Origin: DASRIA01 sp963724065
GTDB taxonomy: Bacteria > Actinomycetota > Thermoleophilia > Solirubrobacterales > JBBDJG01
Reading direction: 5' to 3'
NCBI GenBank assembly: GCA_963724065.1
Contig: CAVRTB010000006.1
Span: 310,001 to 374,000, forward strand
Length of the DNA: 64,000 bases
This document shows, one piece after another, positions 1 to 7,952 of this stretch (positions within the stretch are counted from its first letter, which is position 1; each line of letters begins with the position of its first letter). The notes beneath the pieces are model-generated. The model saw only the letters and a program-made list of their open reading frames with translations, searched no databases and had not been told where the DNA came from. The position numbers and the translations under genes were made by a program.

Positions 1-1108
1 GCCAGCGGTGCCGTGCGACGGCCTGCGCCCAACGGGTCCATGCCCGGCTCGCCCTGTCGTCGGTGCGCCGGTGCGGCCAGTCGAGCCGCGGCCCGAGCTT
101 CGCCAGGACGACCGGCAGCAGCGTGATCGCGACCAGCGTCGAGACCAGTGGGATCAACAGGCCCGCGTAGCCCATCGAACGCAGGAACGGCAGGGGCAGC
201 GCGATCAGCGCGAACAGGCCGATCGCGACCGTGATGCCGCTGAAGACGACCGCTCTGCCGCCGGTCTCCATCGCGCGCTGCACCGCCGCCTCACCGCTCG
301 CTCCGTGGGCGCGCTCCTCACGCCAGCGAGACACCACGATCAGCGAGTAGTCGATCGCCACGCCGAGCCCGATCAGCGCGATCAAGAACTGCACGATCGG
401 CGACACGCTGGTCAGCTCGGTCAGACCCAGCAACAGGAGGAACGTGGTCATGATCGAGACGATCGCCATGAAGATCGGGATCACCGCGAGGAAAGAGGCA
501 AACACGAAGGTCAGCACGAGGAGCGCGCCGAGGCCGCCGATCAGCGCCTCGATCAGCACGCCCGGACCCTCGTTGTCCGCGCCTGAGTCCTCGGTCAGCG
601 CGTCGAACCCGGTCAGGTGGACAGGAGCGCCGCCGACGGTGGCACCGCGCAGCGCCGCACTTGCCGCCTTTTCGGCGCGCGGGTTCTCGCCGAACGCCGA
701 GTCCGGATCTGGTTGCGGGTAGACGACTGCGAACGCGGTGCGCCCGTCGTCGGAGACGAAGGTCCGGTCGCCGGTCGACGCATAGGAGGCGATGCGGGAC
801 TGCGGAAGCCGTTCGCCCAGGCGGCGGTCGATCCGCGCGAGCTCCGCGCGCACCCCGGGGGAGTCAACGGTCTCGCCCTGCGGCAGCGTGACCACCGGTA
901 TCAGCGGGACAGTGTCGCCGCCCGTGCCCTGGTAGCGCTTGGCGATCTCGACGTTGGTCTCCCAGCCCTCCTTGTCCGGGACCGAGAACTCCGGATCGAG
1001 CGCGTCCGTGGCGGGGCCCGAGGCCATGATCCCGGCGATCGTGAGAACGATCCAACCGAGAACGACGATGCGCTTGTGCGCGAGAACCCATCGGGTCAGC
1101 GTGGCCAC
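1..1108 (-). CDS. MMPL/RND-family membrane exporter, N-terminal part (3' end outside window)
   Basis: Membrane exporter of the MMPL branch of the RND superfamily, which exports lipids and other hydrophobic compounds using the proton gradient. The 369 visible codons show a first TM helix (about residues 12-30), an extracytoplasmic loop of about 165 residues, and then a block of closely spaced TM helices containing the typical loop GVAIDYSLIVVSRWREER. The rest of the helix bundle and the C-terminal half lie outside the left edge. The GTG start at 1108 is chosen because AAGGAGGT (1121-1114) sits 5 nt upstream. The substrate cannot be told from this fragment. Confidence 0.9.
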   Translation of the reverse strand, partial: MATLTRWVLAHKRIVVLGWIVLTIAGIMASGPATDALDPEFSVPDKEGWETNVEIAKRYQGTGGDTVPLIPVVTLPQGETVDSPGVRAELARIDRRLGERLPQSRIASYASTGDRTFVSDDGRTAFAVVYPQPDPDSAFGENPRAEKAASAALRGATVGGAPVHLTGFDALTEDSGADNEGPGVLIEALIGGLGALLVLTFVFASFLAVIPIFMAIVSIMTTFLLLLGLTELTSVSPIVQFLIALIGLGVAIDYSLIVVSRWREERAHGASGEAAVQRAMETGGRAVVFSGITVAIGLFALIALPLPFLRSMGYAGLLIPLVSTLVAITLLPVVLAKLGPRLDWPHRRTDDRASRAWTRWAQAVARHRW

Positions 1109-1265
1109 GGACTACCTCCTTGGAAAGCAGGGCGGAGCGGAACGTTATGCGGCGCGGCGGCGTCCACGAGACTCCGGAATTAATCCATATTTTCCTGATC
1201 CCGGGAAGTACCTGCACCCGACCGTAAACGAGGTCATAGACCCCGATCCGCACCGCTTGTCGGGA

Positions 1266-1294
1266 TTGTTACTACGCGCGTTGTCCTATATGAC
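1266..1294 (+). promoter_or_regulatory. possible promoter in the 322-bp gap before the sortase substrate gene
   Basis: The gap 1109-1430 between the divergent MMPL and surface-protein genes holds no credible ORF. It contains TTGTTA (1266-1271), a 17-bp spacer and TATGAC (1289-1294), a plausible but weak vegetative-type promoter pointing at the gene at 1431. I see no riboswitch or clear operator. Confidence 0.2.
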
Positions 1295-1430
1295 ACGCAC
1301 TGAGGCGCTACATGCCGTAGCGGGCACGCCGGGGGAGGGCGACGGGTATTAGAGCCGCTCCTGAGGCGCGATGGCTTTGCGATGGCCGTCTCTATTTTGA
1401 TCCCGACAGGAGCACTAGGAGGTGTTGTCC

Positions 1431-2042
1431 GTGTCTGGGCTACTTAAGAGCCCCAAGACGGGCTTGGTCGTACTGGTCGCGCTGTTGACGTTCGCCCTCA
1501 CGGCGGCCAGCGGCTTCGGCTGGGGCACGACCGAGCAGCCCCCCAAGGACAAGTCCGGCGAGCACGCCGGCAAGGGGAACGACAAGGGTCACGGTGAGAC
1601 CGGCGAAGAAAAGGAATCTGAGGGCAAGGGGGAGCACGGCAAGGAAGAGGAAGGCAAGGGCGGCCCGAAGCCGGCACCACAGCCGCCGCCGGCCGGCGAG
1701 GTCGACAACACGAACACGAACACCAATACGAACACGGTGAACAACCAGGTGACGAACCAGGTCACCAACAACGTGAGCACGCAGGTGCAGGCCAACGCCG
1801 AGGCCGAGGCAAAGGCCGAGGCCGAGGCGGAGACGCAGGTGAATAGCGAGAGCCAGGGTGGCCCCGAGCTCGCGCAGACCGAGACCGAGGACCAGGGGTC
1901 CTCGGGCGGCGGTCAGTCATCCGCCGGGAGCCAGCCCGCCGAGCTCGCGAGCACCGGCGTGAACGTCGGCGCACTGGGCCTGATCGGCGCACTTTGCATC
2001 GGCGCCTCGTTGCTGCTGTTCCGTCGCAGGAGCACCGTTTGA
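1431..2042 (+). CDS. LASTG cell-wall-anchored surface protein (sortase E substrate)
   Basis: A 203-residue exported, wall-anchored protein. An N-terminal signal segment (about residues 8-28) is followed by a Lys/Glu/Gly-rich stretch, a Pro-rich piece, a short Asn-Thr repeat (NTNTNTNT), an Asn/Val segment, an Ala/Glu repeat and a Ser/Gly-rich stalk. The C-terminus is a textbook sorting signal: LASTG at about residue 172, a hydrophobic helix, then RRR. LAxTG is the motif known to be used by class E sortases, and a class E sortase follows 27 bp downstream. GTG 1431 is preferred because AGGAGGTG (1417-1424) is correctly spaced; GTG 1422 overlaps that site. There is no recognisable folded domain, so it may be a spacer or stalk. 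Confidence 0.8.
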   Translation: MSGLLKSPKTGLVVLVALLTFALTAASGFGWGTTEQPPKDKSGEHAGKGNDKGHGETGEEKESEGKGEHGKEEEGKGGPKPAPQPPPAGEVDNTNTNTNTNTVNNQVTNQVTNNVSTQVQANAEAEAKAEAEAETQVNSESQGGPELAQTETEDQGSSGGGQSSAGSQPAELASTGVNVGALGLIGALCIGASLLLFRRRSTV

Positions 2043-2069
2043 GCGATAGGTAGAAGGGACGGAAGGTCC

Positions 2070-2900
2070 GTGGATGCGCTGATCAAGGCGACGCTGTTCC
2101 TCACGGAGGGAGCGTTCGCGCGAGGCTTCCTCGCCTCGGAGGGGTCGCGCGCGCCAAACGCCAAGGGGCCTTCAGCGAGTTCCGCGATCGAGGGAGCACG
2201 CACGGCAACGGCAGTGGTGTTGCTGCTTGCCGGCGTGCTCCTGATCGCGGAGGCGCTCGTCACGCTCACGTGGCAGGAGCCGTTCAGCGCATGGTCGGCC
2301 TCCCGGCAGCAGAATGAGCTGAGCGCGAAGCTGCGCGAGGCCGAGTCCGCGGCGCTCGCCGCACCTGCGGGCTTCGTCGTGAACCGCGGCCGCGAGACGA
2401 GCACCCCGGCGCTCCTCGCGCAACGCCATCGGCGCGACACCGATGCCGGCGAGCCGCTCGGGCGGCTTCGCATCCCGAGGCTCGGCGTCAAGTACGTCTT
2501 CGTCGAAGGAGCGAACCCCGGCCAGCTCGAGAAGGGGCCGGGCCACTACGCGGGCACGGCGCTCCCGGGAGAGCACGGGACGGTCGGCGTGGCCGGGCAC
2601 CGCACGACCTACCTCGCGCCATTTCGCAACATCGACGCGTTGCGCAAGGGCGACGCGATCGTGGTGCAGATGCCCTACGGCCGGTTCCGCTACGAGGTCG
2701 AGGGCTCGATCGTGGTGTCGCCGACGAACACGCGCTCGCTGCGCCCGGTCAACCACGACCGCCTCGTGCTGACCACGTGCCACCCGAAGTTCAGCGCGGC
2801 AAAGCGCTTGGTCGTCACCGCGAAGCTCGAGTCCAGCCGACTGCGGCCGGGTCTCAGCGACGACCGCGGCCGCGCGACCCGAAGACTGCAACGACGGTGA
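2070..2900 (+). CDS. class E sortase
   Basis: Membrane-anchored transpeptidase of 276 residues that cleaves LAxTG sorting signals and joins the protein to peptidoglycan. One TM helix lies at about residues 46-68. The sortase beta-barrel follows with the catalytic triad in order: His177 (GVAGHRTTY), Cys237 (LVLTTCHP) and Arg246 (AAKRLVV). The TLTC-type box and GVKYVFVEG strand fit class E. The N-terminus before the TM helix is about 45 residues and polar; the start at GTG 2070 is the only one close to the upstream gene. Its likely substrate is the adjacent LASTG protein. The 3' end overlaps the convergent CAP gene by 47 bp. Confidence 0.9.
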   Translation: MDALIKATLFLTEGAFARGFLASEGSRAPNAKGPSASSAIEGARTATAVVLLLAGVLLIAEALVTLTWQEPFSAWSASRQQNELSAKLREAESAALAAPAGFVVNRGRETSTPALLAQRHRRDTDAGEPLGRLRIPRLGVKYVFVEGANPGQLEKGPGHYAGTALPGEHGTVGVAGHRTTYLAPFRNIDALRKGDAIVVQMPYGRFRYEVEGSIVVSPTNTRSLRPVNHDRLVLTTCHPKFSAAKRLVVTAKLESSRLRPGLSDDRGRATRRLQRR

Positions 2901-3444
2901 CGCCGCCGCGGCCGCGCACCGGCGGCCGCATGATCGTGCCGATGCCGAGCTCGTGCCATGCGGGGTTGAGCACCTGCTGCCGATGTCCGGGGCTCGCCAT
3001 CCAGTCGGCCATCACACGTGCCGGCGACGGCAGCGGCCGCAGGCCATAGAAGATGTTCTCTCCGGCGGCGACGCGCCCTCGGCGCCCGTAGCCGGTGACG
3101 CGCACGCGGTCGAGGACGGTGCGACCGTGCAAGGTGACGTGACCGAAGTACTTGCGGCGGGCCATGTCGTGGGCGTGGCGGCGCGCGGCCCTGGCAAGGG
3201 AGCGGCTTGCGTGCAGCGACCGCAGGCCGTGGGCCCGGCGCTCCGCGTCGTGCAGGCATCGCAACGCGCGCACGAGCCGCCGGACGTGCGCTGTCGAGGT
3301 GTGGGCGTGGCAGCGACCGCCCGCGGCGCGCACGGCATCGCGCCCGTGCGCAGGGGGCGACCCGCACAGGCTCAGCACGAATGCGGCCAATGCGGCTGAA
3401 GCGAGGCAACGCAGGCCACCGCTTGTGCGTTCGACAAGATGCAT
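2854..3444 (-). CDS. secreted CAP-domain (SCP/PR-1-like) protein
   Basis: A 196-residue exported protein with an N-terminal signal peptide (cleavage near residue 33) and one CAP domain over the remaining ~130 residues. Typical signatures are visible: the helix with LHASRSLARAARRHAHDMA, FGHVT, GENIFYG, WMASPGHRQQVLNP and HELGIGT, which carry the His and Glu residues lining the CAP cavity. CAP domains in spore-formers and actinobacteria are found on secreted, wall-associated proteins of largely unknown activity. It converges with and overlaps the sortase gene. Function beyond family membership is not inferable. Confidence 0.88.
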   Translation of the reverse strand: MHLVERTSGGLRCLASAALAAFVLSLCGSPPAHGRDAVRAAGGRCHAHTSTAHVRRLVRALRCLHDAERRAHGLRSLHASRSLARAARRHAHDMARRKYFGHVTLHGRTVLDRVRVTGYGRRGRVAAGENIFYGLRPLPSPARVMADWMASPGHRQQVLNPAWHELGIGTIMRPPVRGRGGVTVVAVFGSRGRGRR

Positions 3445-3561
3445 GGGCGCTTCGTCGGCTCACTGCGTCCCCAAACGGGCGAGCCGGGAAGCGACCGCTC
3501 AAGCTACCGATCGACCCGGAGCCACCCGCCGGCCGGCGCGAAACGGCCCGCAGGCTGCGGG

Positions 3562-3585
3562 AAAAAACGCGCGCTAGAGCGCGCG
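3562..3585 (-). terminator. intrinsic terminator whose loop contains the GST stop codon
   Basis: On the minus strand a 7-bp stem CGCGCGC/GCGCGCG (3585-3579 and 3574-3568) closes a four-base loop TCTA and is followed by TTTTTT (3567-3562). The TAG stop of the upstream GST gene (3576-3574) lies in the loop and stem, so the last codons form the terminator itself. Confidence 0.75.
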
Positions 3586-4293
3586 CGCCGCGGCCAACTC
3601 GGTGACGCGCGGCGGGCTGAAGCTCGCACCGAGGATGCGCGCGTCCCATTCGAGCAGGCGCTGCACGGCGTCGTCGCCCGTTACCTCCTCGCCCGCGTAC
3701 TGGAGCGGCGATGACATCGTCGCCAGCGTGACGTCGGCGAGGGTCAGCCGGTCGCCGACCAGGTGCTCGGCGCCCGCCAGCCGGCCGACCGCGATCGCCG
3801 CCGTGCGGTGGGCCTCGGCGAAATCGCGGCGGTTGCGCCGGCCCGTCATCCGGAACCTGACCCGCAGCCCGATCCCCGCACCCGCACCGGCCAGCGTGCG
3901 CACGCGCTCGGACTTGCCCGGGAAGAAGAGGCCACCAAGGTCCCGGGGTGGACCCTCGAGCACCTGGTGATAGGCGAGCCGGCGCGTGAGCGACATGAAG
4001 GTCGCATCCGCCCAGTCCATGAGCATCAGGCACTCGGCGCGCTCGCGCGGGTCGGTGGGGAGCAGCGCGGGGTGCGGATGGCGATCCTCGATGTGGAGCA
4101 GGATCGGCGTGGACCCGGCGATCGCGCGCTCGCCGTCGACGAGCGCGGGCACGAACGTCTGGCCGGAGGCGCGCACGACGTCCGCGCGCCACAGCGGGTT
4201 GATGTTGACGCATTCGTAGGGGACGCCCTTCAGGTCGAGGACGTGCCTGACCTTCACGCAGTTGTGCGAGAACGGGATCTGAAAGAGGCGCAC
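3574..4293 (-). CDS. glutathione S-transferase-like protein
   Basis: A 239-residue soluble protein with a thioredoxin-fold N-terminal domain (residues 1-78) and an all-helical C-terminal domain. The N-terminus has IPFSHNCVKVRHVL, where the Ser/Cys site of GST and glutaredoxin folds lies, followed by the cis-Pro element TFVPALVDG and the binding motif GSTPILLHIE. The C-terminal domain has the conserved LTLADVTLA capping element. Actinobacteria usually lack glutathione, so the physiological thiol may differ. The ATG at 4293 lies 11 bp from a TATAAT that faces the divergent tRNA-Gly gene. The CDS ends inside its own terminator hairpin. Confidence 0.8.
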   Translation of the reverse strand: MRLFQIPFSHNCVKVRHVLDLKGVPYECVNINPLWRADVVRASGQTFVPALVDGERAIAGSTPILLHIEDRHPHPALLPTDPRERAECLMLMDWADATFMSLTRRLAYHQVLEGPPRDLGGLFFPGKSERVRTLAGAGAGIGLRVRFRMTGRRNRRDFAEAHRTAAIAVGRLAGAEHLVGDRLTLADVTLATMSSPLQYAGEEVTGDDAVQRLLEWDARILGASFSPPRVTELAAARAL

Positions 4294-4303
4294 GGGCCGA
4301 CCC

Positions 4304-4309
4304 TATAAT
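4304..4309 (+). promoter_or_regulatory. -10 element (TATAAT) of the tRNA-Gly gene
   Basis: A perfect TATAAT lies 13 bp before the tRNA-Gly 5' end, the distance expected for a tRNA promoter. No convincing -35 hexamer is visible at 16-18 bp upstream. Confidence 0.5.
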
Positions 4310-4322
4310 CGATCCGCTTCCG

Positions 4323-4393
4323 GCGGGCGAAGTGTTGTGGTGGCACAGGAGCCTTCCAAGCTCTTAGGGCGGGTTCGATTCCCGTCGCCCGCT
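4323..4393 (+). tRNA. tRNA-Gly(TCC)
   Basis: The acceptor stem GCGGGCG pairs with CGCCCGC (4386-4392), with discriminator T4393. The D arm, the anticodon loop CTTCCAA (anticodon TCC) and the T arm GGGTTCGATTCCC are all present. CCA is not encoded. Confidence 0.95.
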
Positions 4394-4423
4394 CTGTGTC
4401 GCGGTATCCTCAAACGCGTACCT

Positions 4424-4497
4424 CGGGGCGTAGCGCAGTCTGGTAGCGCACTCGGCTGGGGGCCGAGCGGTCGCTGGTTCAAATCCAGTCGCCCCGA
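4424..4497 (+). tRNA. tRNA-Pro(GGG)
   Basis: The acceptor CGGGGCG pairs with CGCCCCG (4490-4496), discriminator A4497. The anticodon stem CTCGG/CCGAG closes the loop CTGGGGG (anticodon GGG), and the T arm is CTGGTTCAAATCCAG. No encoded CCA. It lies 30 bp after tRNA-Gly and is probably cotranscribed. Confidence 0.95.
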
Positions 4498-4501
4498 TTT
4501 C

Positions 4502-4529
4502 CGAGAGCCGCTCTACGTAGCGGCTCTCG
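4502..4529 (+). terminator. strong hairpin after the tRNA pair
   Basis: An 11-bp perfect inverted repeat (CGAGAGCCGCT / AGCGGCTCTCG) with a 6-base loop starts 5 bp after tRNA-Pro. There is no U tract, so it acts either as a U-less terminator or as a 3' processing barrier. Confidence 0.55.
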
Positions 4530-4573
4530 CGCTTCCTGAGTGGGCGGGCGTGACGTTCCCTACTCTTGGTGCG

Positions 4574-5011
4574 ATGGCACCCGACGCTGACTGGACGATT
4601 CAGCGCGACGAGATCGTGCAGTTCCACCAGGGGCTCCTCTCCCGGGACGAAACAGTCACCAAAATCTTCATCCGGTTCATGGACTCCGACACCGGTGGGT
4701 CGAGCGTCAGGGAAGCCGGTGGCGTGAAGGATGGGCAACTGATGGAGCGTGCGGTGCCCAAAGGGGGAAGCCCTCGCCCTCTCCCGACTCGAGATGGAGA
4801 CGAGGCCCAGACCTTGGCCGACAGCGCGGCGCGTGCCCTGAGTCGCACGGTGGAGCTGGAGCTAGATCGGCTCGAGCACCACCGACAGCCTCCCGAATGC
4901 GGGGCTTTCGGCTTCTGGGGCAGCTACGGGATGAAGACTCCCGGCCGCAGGAAGACGGTGTTGTCGGCGGTCGTGTTGGCGTCGCCGTCGGCTCCGCCGT
5001 CGTACACGTGA
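4574..5011 (+). CDS. possible small hypothetical protein
   Basis: An open frame of 145 codons starting at an ATG. The first ~75 codons show the GC-rich third positions of a real high-GC gene and encode a plausible acidic soluble segment (IQRDEIVQFHQGLL, VTKIFIRFM). The last ~30 codons lie antisense to the confidently coding gene ending at 4924 and look non-coding. I recognise no family. It may be a short gene or the 5' remnant of one truncated near 4900; the alternative is that 4530-4923 is non-coding. Confidence 0.3.
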   Translation: MAPDADWTIQRDEIVQFHQGLLSRDETVTKIFIRFMDSDTGGSSVREAGGVKDGQLMERAVPKGGSPRPLPTRDGDEAQTLADSAARALSRTVELELDRLEHHRQPPECGAFGFWGSYGMKTPGRRKTVLSAVVLASPSAPPSYT

Positions 5012-5679
5012 AAATCGTCGATCTCTTCGTTCAAGCGCTTGCCGTCCTTGATCAGCCCCGGGTGAAACGCGTTGTAAGACGTATACATGGTGCACGTCGA
5101 GCCGGAAGAGGTCGACGCCGTCCCAGTGCACGCAATCGCGCCAGGGTCCAGGGTGATTGTTGCGTCCTGCATCGTGGCGGGATCAATGCCGCCGCCGGGG
5201 GCCACGGCGTTGTAGTGGTCTGTGAATCGGATTCCGTACTTGAAGCCGACCTCGCCTGAATAGTCCGCGGGGCCCCCGGCATTCGCAGCGCCGCAGCGCG
5301 CGCCGGTCGGGACGCACCGGACGTCGCCCAGATCCATCCTGACGTAAACATCCGAGTCGTCGGGCGGGCCGGGGGTGCCGACGAGCACGATTATCTTGAA
5401 GGACCCCGTGAAGTTTGCCGCCCCGCCGTACGCATCCGGGCTTCCGACGGTTGCCTGCCCCGACGTCTGGGCGGGTGGGTTGCACGACGGAAAGGCAAGC
5501 GGCGGCCCGTGCGTGCGGTTCGGAGCGGAGCAGGCGTCGTAGGTGGGGACGAGGGACAGTCGCACCGGCGATGCGCCCTTGGGGCGAGGATGAGTCGCCT
5601 GGGCCGGCACCGCAACCAGCAGGCAGAGCACGGCGATTCCTCCCAACAGCACGGTGCGCATGGACCGATGAATCGCCAT
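4924..5679 (-). CDS. secreted protein consisting of the recurrent 'PRP-NRTHGPP-GVFVP' domain
   Basis: A 251-residue exported protein. After a signal peptide (residues 1-29) the whole mature chain is one domain that begins HPRPKGASP, contains PNRTHGPPLAFPSCNPP, then VGSPDA, DYSGEVG, a paired-Cys segment (ACTGTAS.., GSTCTMYTS), GLIKDGKRL, DGGADGDANT, and ends exactly at the C-terminus with PGVFIP. The same domain forms the C-terminus of three other secreted proteins in this window (39782, 43083 and 60170). I do not recognise it as a named family. ATG 5679 is preceded by GAGGGGAAG. Function is unknown; repeated use behind different propellers suggests an adhesion, wall-binding or processing module. 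Confidence 0.8.
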   Translation of the reverse strand: MAIHRSMRTVLLGGIAVLCLLVAVPAQATHPRPKGASPVRLSLVPTYDACSAPNRTHGPPLAFPSCNPPAQTSGQATVGSPDAYGGAANFTGSFKIIVLVGTPGPPDDSDVYVRMDLGDVRCVPTGARCGAANAGGPADYSGEVGFKYGIRFTDHYNAVAPGGGIDPATMQDATITLDPGAIACTGTASTSSGSTCTMYTSYNAFHPGLIKDGKRLNEEIDDFHVYDGGADGDANTTADNTVFLRPGVFIP

Positions 5680-5756
5680 CTTCCCCTCGCGGCTTCCCCC
5701 TCTGTGAGGGCAAGCCTACTCCGACAGCCCAAGGGTTTCCAGGCCATCGTTAAAAT

Positions 5757-5897
5757 CTGCAGCTGACATGCAACCGCGTCCGGGTTCGCGATCTCGGTCC
5801 GCGCGAGGTAGCCCTCGACCATCTCCCTGATCACGTCGAGGTGGCCTACGGCGGCCCTCGACGCCGGGTCGGTCGTGTCGCGGACCTCGAGCATCAC
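5757..5897 (-). pseudogene. remnant resembling the C-terminal domain of a TetR-type regulator
   Basis: About 47 codons in one minus-strand frame have typical high-GC codon use and read like the last helices of a TetR regulator (DPASRAAVGHLDVI, REMVEGYLARTEIANPDA, VACQLQ). No DNA-binding domain is present. On one side the frame runs into the leader of the downstream secreted gene; on the other it meets the start of the divergent MEDS gene. It is probably a decayed, truncated regulator. The family call rests on pattern resemblance only. Confidence 0.35.
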
Positions 5898-5924
5898 CGC
5901 GCCTATACTCGAACGATCCGGCAG

Positions 5925-6887
5925 ATGCCGGGTGACGATGGGGATGCCGCCTTGACGCACGACTTCCGACACGAAGCGCTTTTCTATGCAGACGAGGACG
6001 AGTTCCTGGCCGGGACCGTGCCGTTCCTGCGCGACGGCCTGTGGGCCGCTGAGCCCCTCCTGGTGGCCGTCGGAGAGGGCAAGACCGCGGCGCTGAAGCG
6101 GGAGCTCGGCGACGACGCCGACGCGATCGAGTTCGTGGACATGGAGGCGTTGGGCCGCAACCCCGCGCGCATCATTCCCGCGTGGGAACGGTTCGTTGCG
6201 GGTCGCGAGACGAAGGGTCGTCCGGTCCGCGGTATCGGCGAGCCGATCTGGCCGGGTCGCAGCGAGGCGGAGGTCGTCGAGTGCCATCATCACGAGGCGC
6301 TGCTGAACCTCGCCTTCGCCGACACGCCGGCCTTCTGGCTCCTCTGCCCCTACGACACAACCGGCCTCGACGCTGCTGTCGTGGCGCAGGCGCAGTGCAC
6401 GCATCCGATCGTCAGCCAGGGGAGCGCCAGCCGGCCGAGTGACCGCTACATCTCCGAGCGGGTACCGAGCCCGTTCGAGGGTGAGCTGCCTCCACCCGCG
6501 AGCGCGCCCCAGAAGCTCGCCTTCGGAAGGGATCAGCTGAGTCGGGCGCGAAGCTTCGTCGCCGAGCTTGCGCGGGTCGCCGGGCTCTCGGCCGACCGCA
6601 CGTCGGACCTGGTTCTGGCGGTCAGCGAGGTCGCCACGAACAGCGTGTGCCATGGCGGCGGCGGCGGGACGCTCCGCGTCTGGACGGACGATCAGTCGCT
6701 GTACTGCGAAATCCGCGACGACGGGGCGTTCGCGGCCGGCCCCCTCGCCGGCCGGGTCCGCCCGGCGCCGGCCCAGATGAACGGCCGCGGCCTGTGGCTC
6801 GTGAACCACCTCTGCGACCTGGTCCAGATCCGCACCGGCCCGCACGGGAACGTGGTACGGATGCACATGGCGCTGATCCGGCCGTAA
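5925..6887 (+). CDS. MEDS-domain / anti-sigma-type ATPase regulatory protein
   Basis: A 320-residue cytoplasmic signalling protein. Residues about 12-180 form a MEDS sensory domain (HEALFYADEDEFLAGTVPFL, EPLLVAVGEGK, CPYDTTGLD), known from methanogen and actinobacterial sensors. Residues about 205-320 form a HATPase_c_2 (RsbW/SpoIIAB-type) kinase domain with an N box (LAVSEVATNSVCHGG), a G1-type region (CEIRDDG) and NGRGLWLVNHLCD. Such proteins usually act as anti-sigma factor kinases in stress partner-switching. No sigma factor or antagonist is adjacent. The start is uncertain: ATG 5925 is chosen because upstream in-frame codons overlap a remnant on the other strand. CTATACT (5902-5908) could be a -10. 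Confidence 0.85.
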   Translation: MPGDDGDAALTHDFRHEALFYADEDEFLAGTVPFLRDGLWAAEPLLVAVGEGKTAALKRELGDDADAIEFVDMEALGRNPARIIPAWERFVAGRETKGRPVRGIGEPIWPGRSEAEVVECHHHEALLNLAFADTPAFWLLCPYDTTGLDAAVVAQAQCTHPIVSQGSASRPSDRYISERVPSPFEGELPPPASAPQKLAFGRDQLSRARSFVAELARVAGLSADRTSDLVLAVSEVATNSVCHGGGGGTLRVWTDDQSLYCEIRDDGAFAAGPLAGRVRPAPAQMNGRGLWLVNHLCDLVQIRTGPHGNVVRMHMALIRP

Positions 6888-6983
6888 CCCCCTGCAGGTT
6901 TGCGCCATTGCGTACGAAGTCGCAACCGCCTAGACTCCCCGGTGGGTCGTAAAACGGAGGTTTCTCGTCTAGGGAGGGATTGC

Positions 6984-7913
6984 ATGGCGTTGCGGATCTG
7001 GGTCATCGTCGCGTGTGGATGTCTGTGGTTGTTGCCGGCGCAGGCGGTTGCCGTGCACGTCAGCTGCGGGGACACGCTCACCGCGGACACCGTGCTCGAC
7101 GGCGACGTCGTCTGCTCAAGCGCGGACCCCGCCGGGTTGATCATCGGAGGCGACGACTTCACCCTCCAGCTGGGACAGAACAGCATCATCGGTCCCGGCG
7201 CCGACGTCGCCGACACGAACGGCGTCACGGACGACGGGACGACCCATTCGGGAGTCACCGTCCGGGGCGGCACGATCACCGGGTTCGAGGACGGAGTGGA
7301 CCTCGACGCCGACGACAGCGCGGTGATGGGCCTGACCATCGAGGCGGGGAGCGTAGGCGTCGCGCTGCGCGGCGCGCGCAACTACATCTACCGCAACACC
7401 ACGGACTTCGGCGGCTTCGCGGGGATCGAGGCGATCGGCGAGGATGCCTACCTGTGGGGCAACACGATCCTGGGCACGCCCGAGGACGGGATCGTCGTCG
7501 ACGGGCAGCGCCCACGCGTGATCTTGAACTCGGTGCAGGGATGCCTGTTCGACGGCGTGATCGTGACCGGGTACACGACCGGCATCGTCGCCCGCAACAC
7601 CGTGACTTCATGCGACATCGGCTTCGCGCCCTCGGGCAACGGCCTCAAGCTCCAGACGAACGAGGCGACCGGTAACTGCATCGGCATGTTCGTCGACGAT
7701 CCCGCGGCGCTCGTGCGATGGAACACCGCGAGCGACAACTGCTCCACGGGGATCATCGTCGGACAGGCAGGGGCGTTCCTCTTGAAGAACCGCACCAACA
7801 ACAACGCGGAGATCGGGATCGACGCCGTCGAAGGCACGATCGACGGAGGACAGAACACAGCAACCGGGAACGGCGTGGACGACTGCCTCGGCGTGCTGTG
7901 CACCGCCCCTTAG
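6984..7913 (+). CDS. secreted right-handed parallel beta-helix protein
   Basis: A 309-residue exported protein with a signal peptide (cleaved after about residue 23, VAVHVSCGDT following). The mature part is a series of ~22-residue coils with the periodic Gly/Asn pattern of pectate-lyase-like NosD/parallel beta-helix repeats (GVTVRGGTITGFEDGVDL, GNTILGTPEDGIVV, RNTVTSCDIGF). No catalytic residues are identifiable, and such proteins may be carbohydrate-binding or structural. ATG 6984 is preceded by AGGGAGGGA (6971-6979). Confidence 0.85.
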   Translation: MALRIWVIVACGCLWLLPAQAVAVHVSCGDTLTADTVLDGDVVCSSADPAGLIIGGDDFTLQLGQNSIIGPGADVADTNGVTDDGTTHSGVTVRGGTITGFEDGVDLDADDSAVMGLTIEAGSVGVALRGARNYIYRNTTDFGGFAGIEAIGEDAYLWGNTILGTPEDGIVVDGQRPRVILNSVQGCLFDGVIVTGYTTGIVARNTVTSCDIGFAPSGNGLKLQTNEATGNCIGMFVDDPAALVRWNTASDNCSTGIIVGQAGAFLLKNRTNNNAEIGIDAVEGTIDGGQNTATGNGVDDCLGVLCTAP

Positions 7914-7952
7914 GGCGGCTGACAGACACGTAGCTCGGCTTCGGCGCCGCCG

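Noticed and set aside
1731..1800. The NTNTNTNT tract as a microsatellite contingency locus
   Set aside because: Codons alternate irregularly (AAC/AAT, ACG/ACC), so there is no uniform nucleotide repeat for slippage.
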